Assembly: GCA_014238945.1 (NCBI GenBank) | Contig: JABAAB010000027.1 | Location: 1-46,250 of the forward strand | Origin: Lysobacterales bacterium | GTDB lineage: Bacteria > Pseudomonadota > Gammaproteobacteria > Xanthomonadales > SZUA-36 | Direction: 5' to 3' | DNA length: 46,250 bases | Part shown: piece after piece, positions 30,465 to 39,019 of the stretch | How positions within the stretch are numbered: the first letter of the stretch is position 1 | Layout: each line of letters starts with the position of its first letter | The notes under the pieces: model-generated | The model's input: only the letters and a program-made list of their open reading frames with translations | Databases searched by the model: none | Told to the model about the DNA's origin: nothing | Made by a program: the position numbers and the translations under genes

Positions 30465-32432
30465 CTAGTCGGCACGCCTGATTCGGCCGACAAACCAGTA
30501 CGCCAACAGCAAAAAAGCGGCAAACCCGACCGTCTCCGCAAGCCATTCCGGTCCCAGCCATCCGGTTCCAATGCCCTCGGGTTTGCGATTCAGTACAAAC
30601 GCGACCCCCGCGATTCCGACCCCCAACAGGCCCTCTCCACCGACAAATCCCGAACTCAGCAGGACACCACGTTCCCGACGGTCCTGTTTTTCCTGCTGGT
30701 TGGTTGCCCGTTTCTCCATGATGTGACGCAACATGCCACCCAGGAAGATCGGAGTCATCGTTGACACGGGTAAATAAACCCCCACCGCGAACGGCAGGGA
30801 AGGAATTTTCAATAGTTCACACACCAGCGTGATTCCGACACCGAATCCTACCAGCACCCAGGGCAGATTCTGGTCCAGTACCCCATCAATCACCAAACGC
30901 ATCAGGGTGGCCTGAGGTGCAGGAAGTTCGGCGCTGCCAAAGCCGAATGCCTTGCCCAGCAGTATCACCGCGGCGCAGACAAATACCGCCGAGGTCAGCA
31001 CGCCAATCAGTTCCGCCCGCTGCTGGCGTTTTGGCGTGGCGCCGATCAGGAAACCACTTTTCAAATCCTGTGATGTATCACCGGCAATGGATACGGCAAT
31101 GGCGACTACACATCCGACGACCAATGTCGCTGCTTTTCCGGTTTCATCGGTCCAGCCCATCAACAGAAATATGGTCGCAGTTCCGAGCAGTGCCGCAATG
31201 GTCATGCCACTGGTCGGGTTGGATGTGACTCCGACCAGGCCGACAATTCTAGCTGCCACCGTAACGAAAAAGAAGGCAAATACAGTCACACACAAGGCCG
31301 CTGCGATGCGCATACCCATGCCACCGACATTGCCGAACGCCCACGGGGCAATACCGAGAAAAAGCACGATCAATAATGCACCGGCACCAACCGTCTTCAG
31401 TGACAGATCCTGCCGGGTACGGGGTACATCAAGCGCCGGTTGATCACCCGTGGGGCCGCCCAGTTGACTGGCGCTGGCCCTGAAGCTGTGAACCATCACC
31501 GGCAAGCTGCGTATCAGCGTGATAATTCCCGCGGCAGCAACAGCGCCCGCACCGATATAACGGACATAGCGCGACCAGATATCACCGGTCGGCATATCCC
31601 GGATCAGGCTCAGTGTTTCCGGATAAAAGGGAAGTTCACGTGCATCACCCCAGTAGGCAATTCCGGGAATAATAATCAGTGCGGACAGCAGACCACCACC
31701 GACCATGATCAATGCCACCCTTCGACCCAGGATGTAACCCACGCCAAACAGGGCGGCAGACAGGTCAAAACCGACCTGGGCTTTCTTGATAAACGGAATC
31801 GTCAGTGTCGCGTGACCCGGAATCAGGTGCAACCAGGAGGTCAGAAACTTGAAAAAGGCACCCATGCCGATACCGATAAAAATATTCCTGGCGCGGTTGC
31901 CGCCCACCTCGTTGGCGACCAGCACCTCCGCACAGGCCATGCCTTCAGGGTAAGGCAGTTTGCCGTGTTCACCCTCGATCAGGTAACGCCGCAACGGAAT
32001 CATGAACAATACACCCAGCAGACCACCCGACATGGCCAGCACCGTCATCTGTAAAAGACCGGGTGCCATGTTCCACATAAACAGGGCCGGCAGGGTAAAT
32101 ATGATGCCACTTGCCAGCGAACTCGACGCCGAACCGGTGGTCTGGGCAATGTTGGCCTCAAGAATGGTGCTGTTGATACCGGTACGTTGCAGTGCCCGGA
32201 ATACGGCCACCGTCATCACGGCGACGGGAATCGAGGTACTGATGGTCAGACCAGCACGCAGCCCCAAATAGGCATTGGCCGCACCGAAGATAATGCCGAA
32301 CAATACGCCCAACCCGATACCTTTAAGGGTGAATTCAGCCGGGCTTTCACTGGCACTGACATAGGGTTGGTACTGCTCCCCCTCTTCCAGTGGTGCGTAG
32401 GCTTTGGGATCCAGTCCCCTTTTGTCAGTCAC
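30465..32432 (-). CDS. OPT family oligopeptide transporter (second copy)
   Basis: A 655-residue, roughly 16-helix OPT transporter. The N-terminus (SPAEFTLKGIGLGVLFGIIF) and motifs such as NIAQTTGSASSSLASGIIF, PLRRYLIEGEHGKLPYPEG, GFLIGATPKRQQ and FVGGEGLLGVG are family-typical. The start is the GTG at 32432, not the ATG 15 codons upstream, because AGGAGAAAGG stands immediately before the GTG and the product then starts VTDKRGLDPKAY. It shares clear homology with the OPT protein at 11300 but has a longer N-terminal part and is closer to the PF03169 prototype. The substrate is unknown. Confidence 0.93.
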   Translation of the reverse strand: MTDKRGLDPKAYAPLEEGEQYQPYVSASESPAEFTLKGIGLGVLFGIIFGAANAYLGLRAGLTISTSIPVAVMTVAVFRALQRTGINSTILEANIAQTTGSASSSLASGIIFTLPALFMWNMAPGLLQMTVLAMSGGLLGVLFMIPLRRYLIEGEHGKLPYPEGMACAEVLVANEVGGNRARNIFIGIGMGAFFKFLTSWLHLIPGHATLTIPFIKKAQVGFDLSAALFGVGYILGRRVALIMVGGGLLSALIIIPGIAYWGDARELPFYPETLSLIRDMPTGDIWSRYVRYIGAGAVAAAGIITLIRSLPVMVHSFRASASQLGGPTGDQPALDVPRTRQDLSLKTVGAGALLIVLFLGIAPWAFGNVGGMGMRIAAALCVTVFAFFFVTVAARIVGLVGVTSNPTSGMTIAALLGTATIFLLMGWTDETGKAATLVVGCVVAIAVSIAGDTSQDLKSGFLIGATPKRQQRAELIGVLTSAVFVCAAVILLGKAFGFGSAELPAPQATLMRLVIDGVLDQNLPWVLVGFGVGITLVCELLKIPSLPFAVGVYLPVSTMTPIFLGGMLRHIMEKRATNQQEKQDRRERGVLLSSGFVGGEGLLGVGIAGVAFVLNRKPEGIGTGWLGPEWLAETVGFAAFLLLAYWFVGRIRRAD

Positions 32433-33081
32433 TACCTTTCTCCTGGTACTCAGATTATTTTTGTGCGCTGAGAACAATTATACGCATGTTTGGTACAGCG
32501 AATACCTCCAGCTGTCACCTGCTGCAAACGACCCACGCAAAGATCCATCGCCAAGCTGTAACCCCGTATGGAAATGCAACCAGACCATGGAAATTCGCGT
32601 TCCATGCCTGCCCGGAATCACAACTTCAAAGGGTATACAAAGCAAGATCCCGGCTAATGTCATACATTCGCGGGAGCGATGGTGATTGCGCCCCATGCCC
32701 GACGTCTTTTCAATAGCCAGTGACAACGCCGATCTGCCGTCAACCTGCCCGACCTCGGCAGAACAACCGGTTGCCCGTGGCCAGGCCGCAAGATGGGAGT
32801 CGGGCCAGCGTGACTCAAAGCCTGTTTCTCACCGATGAGTGTCTTTACCGATGTGCCAACCCGGTAATCGCCAGTGTGTCATGTCCAGCAATGACAGTTA
32901 TGATTCCATGCGCAAGCCTCAACACTTGCAAGGTTCAGGCACAAACCGGGCGGGAATTGCGGGAAACAAATCAACAGCAATACGTTGATTTCCTCGGAAA
33001 TGGTTTTTATGCTTTCTATCCACTTGAAGCTTCCCGTCCACTACAATACTTGTGGGGGGGTCAGGACAGGAAAGACTGATT
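32433..33081. promoter_or_regulatory. 650-base region between the OPT gene and the PqqD/kinase region
   Basis: It must hold the leftward promoter of the OPT gene and any rightward promoter of the 33082-34792 genes. I see no tRNA, no terminator and no convincing gene; the frames at 32720-33079 and on the minus strand lack family resemblance and ribosome-binding sites. Confidence 0.4.
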
Positions 33082-33258
33082 ATGAGATGGATACAAGAGC
33101 GGATGGCGAAGAGGGCACTTCCGACAAAACTTTCGGTAAAAGGAATAGTTGATGCGGCGATGAGCATTTGGTCAGACACCACAAACCGGTCGTTAATCAT
33201 GTTTGCCACATTGAAACGGCAACACTTTACTCCTGAAAACCGGTTCCCCGGCTGCTGA
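33082..33258 (+). CDS. Possible 58-residue small protein just before the cupin-like gene
   Basis: An ATG at 33082 with AGGACAGGAAAG upstream opens a 58-codon frame (beginning MRWIQERMAKRALPTK, ending RFPGC) whose stop lies two bases before the ATG of the next gene. The spacing suggests translational coupling. The sequence is basic and amphipathic and ends in a single cysteine. I recognise no family. It could be a small leader or substrate peptide of the downstream proteins, or merely a leader frame. Confidence 0.35.
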   Translation: MRWIQERMAKRALPTKLSVKGIVDAAMSIWSDTTNRSLIMFATLKRQHFTPENRFPGC

Positions 33259-33260
33259 AC

Positions 33261-34496
33261 ATGGACGTTCGACCTGCAGATAATTTAGCCGTTGGGCTCC
33301 CCGCACTCTTCGAAAGCATGGCCGGCGCCGTCGAACATGCCTGGGCGGCTACCAACCGGAGCCCGGATGATCTCCCGCTGATCGCGGCAGAGGTCCTCGA
33401 CCGCCACCGCACGGAATTGACCCGCCTGAGCTTTGCAGACATTGCTGAGGAGGCCCTGGCAACCCGGGGCCCGCAATTGAATGCTGACAGCCCGTTTGGC
33501 AATCCTCCCATTACCTGGCTCATGGCGGATCACTTCTGTATTGAGAGCTATCTGTGGCTAGAAAACTCCACCGGCATCCACGACCACGGCTTCAACGGTG
33601 CCTGGATGAACCTGGTTGGCAACTCCATCCATCGTCAATTTCAATTCGATGGCGCCGAAACGTTAAGCCCCAGTCTCCGTGTGGGTTCATTGATTCCGAT
33701 AAACTGGGAGATACTGGAGCCGGGCGACATACGGCAGATTCCCCGTGGGTCCGAATTCATCCACGACTTGTTTCACCTGCACCGGCCCACGGTGACACTC
33801 ATTATCCGGTCCTTCTCAAAGCATTCCAGGGACGCACCTCGCCTGCAACAATCGTACACCGGCTTTGGAGATTGCAGCTTCGCCAGGGATTCATTCGGGC
33901 GACCGGACTGGGAAGTACTGCAAAAACGGCTCATGTACAGCCTCGATGCAGTAACACCTGATTTGGCTTTTGACCTCTTCTCCCGGCGACTTGGAGAAGA
34001 TTCGCTGGAGACAGCGTTAATGATGCTTAAATTCATCATTCTTCACCTCAAACCCGAGCCCAGGGCCGCCTACCTCAGGGCCTTCAAGGCCGCTTACGGT
34101 CCTGTCGCCGGGCGCCTGGTTGAGGCATTGCTGCTTTATCGCCAGAATTACACTCTTCTGCTGTTTCGCCGGCTTGCTGAGGACCCGGAGGACATGTTGT
34201 TGTTCGGACTTTTGCGCGAACCCACTGACCTCACCACGGTTCTGGAGCGCATCTCCACAACAACAAAAGCCAGTAACCCGGAAATTTGGCTTTTTGAACG
34301 GCTGCGGTCAATCTCCGATCGCGCCCAGGGGCAGGACACTGAATGGGCCATTCGCCTGGATGAAGCTGCGCTGGTTGCCCTGCGAAATCAGCTCACCGGC
34401 CGATCGGAGCCCTCGGGCGATTATAGTGCCGAAGACCTCGCCTTACAGAGCTTTTTTCTCAGTCATCAATCTCCTCTTCAGGTCTTGTGGAAGTAA
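33261..34496 (+). CDS. Cupin-like protein resembling thiol dioxygenases, linked to PqqD
   Basis: A 411-residue cytosolic protein. Residues of about 85-185 look like a cupin barrel of the cysteine-dioxygenase type: H107 and H109 in STGIHDHGFNGAWMNL (H-x-H), the turn EPGDIRQIPRGSEF, and H168 in FIHDLFHLHRPTVTLIIRS as the candidate third ligand (H172 and H174 are also close). The C-terminal 220 residues are helical, Leu/Arg-rich and unassigned. The PqqD-like gene overlaps or abuts its 3' end. By family knowledge three-His cupins bind iron and oxidise thiols; whether this protein is catalytic, and on what, is inference. I see no exact family. Confidence 0.7.
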   Translation: MDVRPADNLAVGLPALFESMAGAVEHAWAATNRSPDDLPLIAAEVLDRHRTELTRLSFADIAEEALATRGPQLNADSPFGNPPITWLMADHFCIESYLWLENSTGIHDHGFNGAWMNLVGNSIHRQFQFDGAETLSPSLRVGSLIPINWEILEPGDIRQIPRGSEFIHDLFHLHRPTVTLIIRSFSKHSRDAPRLQQSYTGFGDCSFARDSFGRPDWEVLQKRLMYSLDAVTPDLAFDLFSRRLGEDSLETALMMLKFIILHLKPEPRAAYLRAFKAAYGPVAGRLVEALLLYRQNYTLLLFRRLAEDPEDMLLFGLLREPTDLTTVLERISTTTKASNPEIWLFERLRSISDRAQGQDTEWAIRLDEAALVALRNQLTGRSEPSGDYSAEDLALQSFFLSHQSPLQVLWK

Positions 34497-34498
34497 GG

Positions 34499-34792
34499 AT
34501 GTTCAAGCGTCAGGATCGATTTTTACGCAATGACGAGTTTGCCAGTGAACAAATTGATGGCACCGTCTGGTTGTGTGACCGTCTGAGTGGCAACTTTCAG
34601 CGTCTCAATGCCGTTGGCTCTTTCATCTGGTGTGAACTTGCCGGATCCGGGCACAACTTCGAGGAACTGCTTGCCGCCCTGATTGAAACCTTTGATGTAG
34701 AGCCGGACCAGGCACGTAATGACCTGCAGGCATTCCTCGCCGCACTCATCGCCGACTGTGCGCTCATGCAAAAGGATTTCGATCAGGAATAA
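34499..34792 (+). CDS. Free-standing PqqD-like peptide-binding protein
   Basis: A 97-residue PqqD-family protein. The typical pattern is visible: DGTVWLCDRLSGNFQRLN followed by AVGSFIWCEL, then a helical C-terminal half (EELLAALIETFDVEPDQARN, DLQAFLAALIADCAL). PqqD domains hold the leader peptide of ribosomally made precursors for a modifying enzyme (RiPP recognition element). The ATG at 34499 has GGAAG five bases before it; a GTG at 34487 would add four residues and overlap the cupin-like gene. Synthesis is likely coupled to that gene. A second PqqD domain lies in the kinase at 39020. Confidence 0.85.
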   Translation: MFKRQDRFLRNDEFASEQIDGTVWLCDRLSGNFQRLNAVGSFIWCELAGSGHNFEELLAALIETFDVEPDQARNDLQAFLAALIADCALMQKDFDQE

Positions 34793-35507
34793 AGCCCTGA
34801 TGTACAGGTTGCTGGGTTGCAATACTTTGGTTACCTGACTGTTCCGCTGCATCCGGTGTAACGTCCCCGACCCGACCCCTCAAATTCATACCTGTCAACT
34901 GATCGATGCCCTCGATTTCGCCATTGATGATGGCCTAGTGCATGTCTCGTTTGTTCAATCCGCCCGGGAAGACTAGAAAACTGCCTGATCATGGCTGCGC
35001 ACCAAATTAACTTCTGAGGACAATCACAGGCTGCCTTGTCAATCAGGCGGTAAGAACGCCAGAGACCGGTATCTTGATTCATTTACCGTGTCTGAGTTAT
35101 GGCAAACCATTGATGTGGAAAGAATTTGTTTATGGCTTGGTAACTGCTGTAAGCAGGGTGTTTTAGAAGAAGAGTGTGAGCTGCCCCGCCGCGAAACTGA
35201 ATGCATAATGGGAGTGAGTCGCAATTTGCATATCAATTTGCAAATTCATCCTGCTGATTCAGACTCCCGGATTTCTTAAATCAAACACTGTCCGCAATTC
35301 ATGCAATGCCGCCATTCGCGCGGACTGAACACCCTGGAGGATACGAAGCAGAGTATGGTCTATAGCAGTCGGCATGATCATTGCATAAGTGAATGCATGT
35401 GTTTAATCAAGAGGCAACGCAGTGCGCAGATTTCGAAAGGGTCGAGGTCGCGTGGTCCGGTTTTCCGGATGGTGCGTCAGGTTTAGTAATTTTAAAGGGG
35501 TCTTATA
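34793..35507. other. 715-base region between PqqD and the large lipoprotein gene, with possible decayed coding
   Basis: No gene is called. One plus-strand frame after a TGA (about 34839-34976) reads like protein (CQLIDALDFAIDDGLVHVSF) but has no start, so it may be a remnant. A GTG frame at 35088-35279 is unsupported. Direct 9-base repeats CAATTTGCA occur at 35222 and 35234. The ribosome-binding site AAAGGGG of the next gene lies at the right end. Confidence 0.4.
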
Positions 35508-38500
35508 ATGAATCGTGTACATTCTGTGCTACTGTCGCTGTCGTTGGCTTTGGTTGGGGCCTGTGCCAGTGTGCCACCGGACCCGGTAGAACGTACTGGA
35601 TTCCCGGTAGAACGTACTGGATTCAGCAGCCGGGATTTGCTCGGAATGAATGCGCCGGCAGGTACCTACATGACAGGTGCCTCCACCAATGGAAACCAGG
35701 CGTCTGAAAATCAGTTGGTATCAGGGCAGGTTTACCCGACCGATGGACCTTACATTGTCGAACTGATGGATGTGCCTGTTGGTGAGTATGACCCAAACAA
35801 CCAACTTGACCGCAAGGGTGACGCAGGGCGGCCTGACAGCCCCGTCTCGAAAGAACTGGCCGCATTGTTGCGGGAAGAGGCCATGCTGATGCCGCCCCAG
35901 CCCGGTCTGGCACAGACACAGATGGATGGTCCCGGACAGTTTGGACCCACGCCCAGCACCAATTTTGACAGCCTTGACTACGATGATTGCTGCGGCGGCG
36001 GCGGTAACGTACCTCCGGACCCGGAACTGGCTGTTGGCTCCGATGAAATCATCGCGGTAGTTAATGTTGCCTTCGAAATCTACGACAAGTCCGGTAACCT
36101 GTTGAGCGGGCCGACTACGTTTTCGAGCCTTTTCAGCGGGGTATCCGGTTGCACCAGCAGCCTGTTCGATCCCAACGTGCTCTATGACGAGGAGTATGAC
36201 CGTTTCTTCCTGGCAATCGATGGTGGCGGGACCAATTACTGCGTTGCTGTCAGTGCGACGAATGATCCGCTCGGTGCCTGGAACCTGTATGTTTTAGCTG
36301 CGGCTTCTGGAAATGATTCCTTCGATTTTCCCCACGCCGGCATCGGCCGGGACGCAATCTATATGGGCGGCAACATTTTTACAAATGGAAGCTTCTCACA
36401 AGCCAAGGTCTTCGCCATCGATAAATTGGCAATGTACAACGGAAGCTCGACCACTTATGCAAGCCAAACCACTGGCTCGGAAAGCACACCCCAACCAATG
36501 AACCTGCACGGCTGGAACCAGGGCACATGGCCTGTTTCCGGACCGCATTACATCCTCACGGACGGTCCTTTCGATGGCGCCGAGTACGGCGTATGGTCGT
36601 GGAACGATCCATTTAACGCCGGTGGTACTTTTGTAAAAGTCGGTAACGTAAATCTGCCCAACTTTACCGGAGCCTCCATTGGATATCCCGTGGATGTACC
36701 CCAGAGTGGTGGTGATGACCTCCAGGCTGGCGACTGGCGTGGACTGGATGCAGAATACCGCAATGGCAATATCTGGATGACCAATAGCGGGTCCTGTAAC
36801 CCGGGTGGCGGCACGGTCGATTGTGTGCAATGGGCGCAGATTGACCCGACTGGCCCCAGCGTTGTGAATGCCGGCATATACGGCAGCGACGACGAGTACC
36901 GTTTCTTCCCTGACCTGGTTGCCAATCACTGCGACGACATGGCCATTGGCTATTCCAAGAGTTCAACCAGCATGTATCCCAGCGTGTTTGTGACCGGCCG
37001 GGAGAGTGGTGATGCCAGTGGAACGCTTCAGTCCGAAGTTGAGATGAAGGCGGGCGAAACGGTCTATACCTCATTTGAAAGCAGCCCCCCCCGTCGTTGG
37101 GGAGATTACAGCGGAATGACCATCGATCCGGATGGCCTGACTTTCTGGTATATGGGGCAATACAGCAAGTCCGGACTCAGCGGCAGTACCAACTGGGGCA
37201 CTTACGTCAGTTCCTTCAGCTACCCGAATTGTGTGGTCACACCTTCAGCTCCTGGACCGGCAACCAATCCCAGCCCCTCGAACGGCGCCACTGGGGTAGC
37301 CGTGGATGCAGATTTGTCCTGGAACGCGGGTTGGACAGCGACCAGCCACATCGTCACTTTTGACGGGGTGACCTATGCCGAACAGGCTGGCATAACCTTT
37401 GACCCCGGCCCTCTGGAGTCTTTGACCAATTATACCTGGCGGGTCGACGAAAAGAACGCCCACGGCACAACCACCGGAGCCTCCTGGACCTTCACCACGC
37501 TCGAGGTCACACCACCGGCACAGCCAACCGGGGTGACCGCAACCGCACTTTCAAATAATGATGTACAGATTGACTGGACTGACGAGTCGAACGATGAAAC
37601 CGGTTTTCTGATCGAGCGGCAGGTCGCCAGCGCGTGGACACAGGTCGGTTCTGCATCAGCCAATGCCACCTCGCATGTTGACTCATCGGGTCTGGCCGCC
37701 GAAAACACATATGACTACCGCGTGATTGCGACCAATTCGGGCGGCTCTTCATCTCCTTCGTCACAGGCTGCTGCCACCACCAAGGCGGCGTGTAGTGCCA
37801 GCAAAGATTTTTTACAAAATGAGTGGTACATGATCGGGTTCCCCTGCAACACGTTCCCGCACAACACGGTGGCGGACATCTTTCCTGGTCTCAGTATTTA
37901 CTTCTACCGGGTTGATGCGGAAAATAACGCCTACTACGTCATGGGTGCTTCTGACACAGTAGAAGAGGGTGTTGGCTACTTCTTCTACCAAACCAGCCAG
38001 TCTTCCTTCGCGCTGTCCATCGATGGCCACCCCAACGGCCACACCATGGTAGACCTGGTGGGGAAACCGGAAGGCCAGTTCAATATGGTTGCCCAGTCTT
38101 ATTACTTCACGACACCAGGTACGTCATTTTGGTCCCAGACGGCGTTCAAGAAAGGCAATCAAAATAAAACCATGTCACAAGTTGATAACCTCAGGAATAA
38201 TGGTGTATTCAGGTGCGATGAAACCCCACCCGATCCCAGTAAGTGTCTGGTCTGGCGAAAGAGCAATCGGTGGAACGGTAGCGCCTACCAGGTATACGAT
38301 GGATCCTTAAACGAACAAGGCCCGATGGATCCATTTGACGCATTGTTTGTGAAGGTTTATAACGATGACATGCAACTGGTCTTCCAACCGGGAGCGAATA
38401 ATAACCTCGCACCGGACTCCGCCGAGTCAACATCGACCGATGGGCCAATGGCCGCTGAGGTTGGTAGTAATGGCCCCGGTGGTGGTGGTGGCAATGGCAA

Positions 38501-38999
38501 TGGCGGTGGCAATGGCGGTGGCAATGGCGGTGGCAATGGCGGCGGCGGTGGCGGTGGCAGTGGCGGTGGCGGGTTTGAACCCTGGTTTGCGCGTTTGATT
38601 GCCGAATCCGGAGCCTATTCGGACCCGGGCAACGTCTTCGGGCAACTGGAGTTTGCAACCGATGAGCTGGATACCTACGACAGTGAGGAACCGTATCCGT
38701 TCGGCTCCAACTACCTGAGCATCTTGTTTAACAATCCCGCTTTCGACGAAGTGTACTGGGGTTATACCACCGACTTGCGCTCTATTCAGACACCGCTCGG
38801 TGGTGAGTGGTCGTTTCTGGTGCGATCCAATGGCATGCAAACGGTGACCCTGCGTCTGGAGGATATCGATTTCAGTGGGTTCGCCACAGTGCAAATTTAC
38901 GATGAACAGACTCTCATGTGGGTCGACATGATGACCGAAAACGCTTACTCATTCGACGTACAGGCCGAGACCCACGCGTTCAGGTTGAGGCTCGAGTAA
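35508..38999 (+). CDS. Large putative surface lipoprotein with propeller-like, fibronectin III and Gly/Asn-rich regions
   Basis: An 1163-residue exported protein. The N-terminus (basic MNRVH, hydrophobic core, LVGAC with Cys19) fits a lipoprotein signal. Residues of about 165-585 have repeated Asp/Gly-rich strands (PDPELAVGSDEIIAVVNVAF, FDPNVLYDEEYDRFFLAIDG, RWGDYSGMTIDPDGLTFWYM) suggesting a beta-propeller. About 590-662 is an Ig/FN3-like domain, about 668-760 a fibronectin III domain (PTGVTATALSNNDVQIDWTD), about 765-970 an unassigned domain, 989-1022 a Gly/Asn-rich linker, and 1023-1163 a final beta-rich domain. A strong AAAGGGG ribosome-binding site precedes the ATG. It lies between two PqqD-domain genes; whether it belongs to that system is open. 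Confidence 0.8.
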   Translation: MNRVHSVLLSLSLALVGACASVPPDPVERTGFPVERTGFSSRDLLGMNAPAGTYMTGASTNGNQASENQLVSGQVYPTDGPYIVELMDVPVGEYDPNNQLDRKGDAGRPDSPVSKELAALLREEAMLMPPQPGLAQTQMDGPGQFGPTPSTNFDSLDYDDCCGGGGNVPPDPELAVGSDEIIAVVNVAFEIYDKSGNLLSGPTTFSSLFSGVSGCTSSLFDPNVLYDEEYDRFFLAIDGGGTNYCVAVSATNDPLGAWNLYVLAAASGNDSFDFPHAGIGRDAIYMGGNIFTNGSFSQAKVFAIDKLAMYNGSSTTYASQTTGSESTPQPMNLHGWNQGTWPVSGPHYILTDGPFDGAEYGVWSWNDPFNAGGTFVKVGNVNLPNFTGASIGYPVDVPQSGGDDLQAGDWRGLDAEYRNGNIWMTNSGSCNPGGGTVDCVQWAQIDPTGPSVVNAGIYGSDDEYRFFPDLVANHCDDMAIGYSKSSTSMYPSVFVTGRESGDASGTLQSEVEMKAGETVYTSFESSPPRRWGDYSGMTIDPDGLTFWYMGQYSKSGLSGSTNWGTYVSSFSYPNCVVTPSAPGPATNPSPSNGATGVAVDADLSWNAGWTATSHIVTFDGVTYAEQAGITFDPGPLESLTNYTWRVDEKNAHGTTTGASWTFTTLEVTPPAQPTGVTATALSNNDVQIDWTDESNDETGFLIERQVASAWTQVGSASANATSHVDSSGLAAENTYDYRVIATNSGGSSSPSSQAAATTKAACSASKDFLQNEWYMIGFPCNTFPHNTVADIFPGLSIYFYRVDAENNAYYVMGASDTVEEGVGYFFYQTSQSSFALSIDGHPNGHTMVDLVGKPEGQFNMVAQSYYFTTPGTSFWSQTAFKKGNQNKTMSQVDNLRNNGVFRCDETPPDPSKCLVWRKSNRWNGSAYQVYDGSLNEQGPMDPFDALFVKVYNDDMQLVFQPGANNNLAPDSAESTSTDGPMAAEVGSNGPGGGGGNGNGGGNGGGNGGGNGGGGGGGSGGGGFEPWFARLIAESGAYSDPGNVFGQLEFATDELDTYDSEEPYPFGSNYLSILFNNPAFDEVYWGYTTDLRSIQTPLGGEWSFLVRSNGMQTVTLRLEDIDFSGFATVQIYDEQTLMWVDMMTENAYSFDVQAETHAFRLRLE
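35584..35625 (+). repeat. Two tandem 21-base repeats encoding PVERTGF twice
   Basis: CGGTAGAACGTACTGGATTC occurs twice in a row (copies start at 35584 and 35605) with only the last base differing. It duplicates seven residues directly after the lipobox region of the large protein. Confidence 0.95.
38475..38576 (+). repeat. GGTGGC/AATGGC microsatellite encoding the Gly/Asn-rich linker
   Basis: Imperfect repeats of GGCGGTGGCAAT give a run of glycines with regularly spaced asparagines (about residues 989-1022 of the large protein). Such arrays change length by slippage and act as flexible linkers before a terminal domain. Confidence 0.9.
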
Positions 39000-39019
39000 T
39001 TTGGTGAACATCGGCCAGG

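Noticed and set aside
32720-33079. 119-codon plus-strand frame before the cupin-like cluster
   Set aside because: Composition unlike a folded protein, no family likeness, and a poor start context.
35088-35279. 63-codon frame beginning at a GTG in the gap before the lipoprotein gene
   Set aside because: No ribosome-binding site and no family; may be decayed DNA.
38365-38598. Frame of alternating Val/Ala/Met (and a His/Arg-rich one on the other strand) over the Gly-rich linker
   Set aside because: Pure shadows of the microsatellite in other frames.
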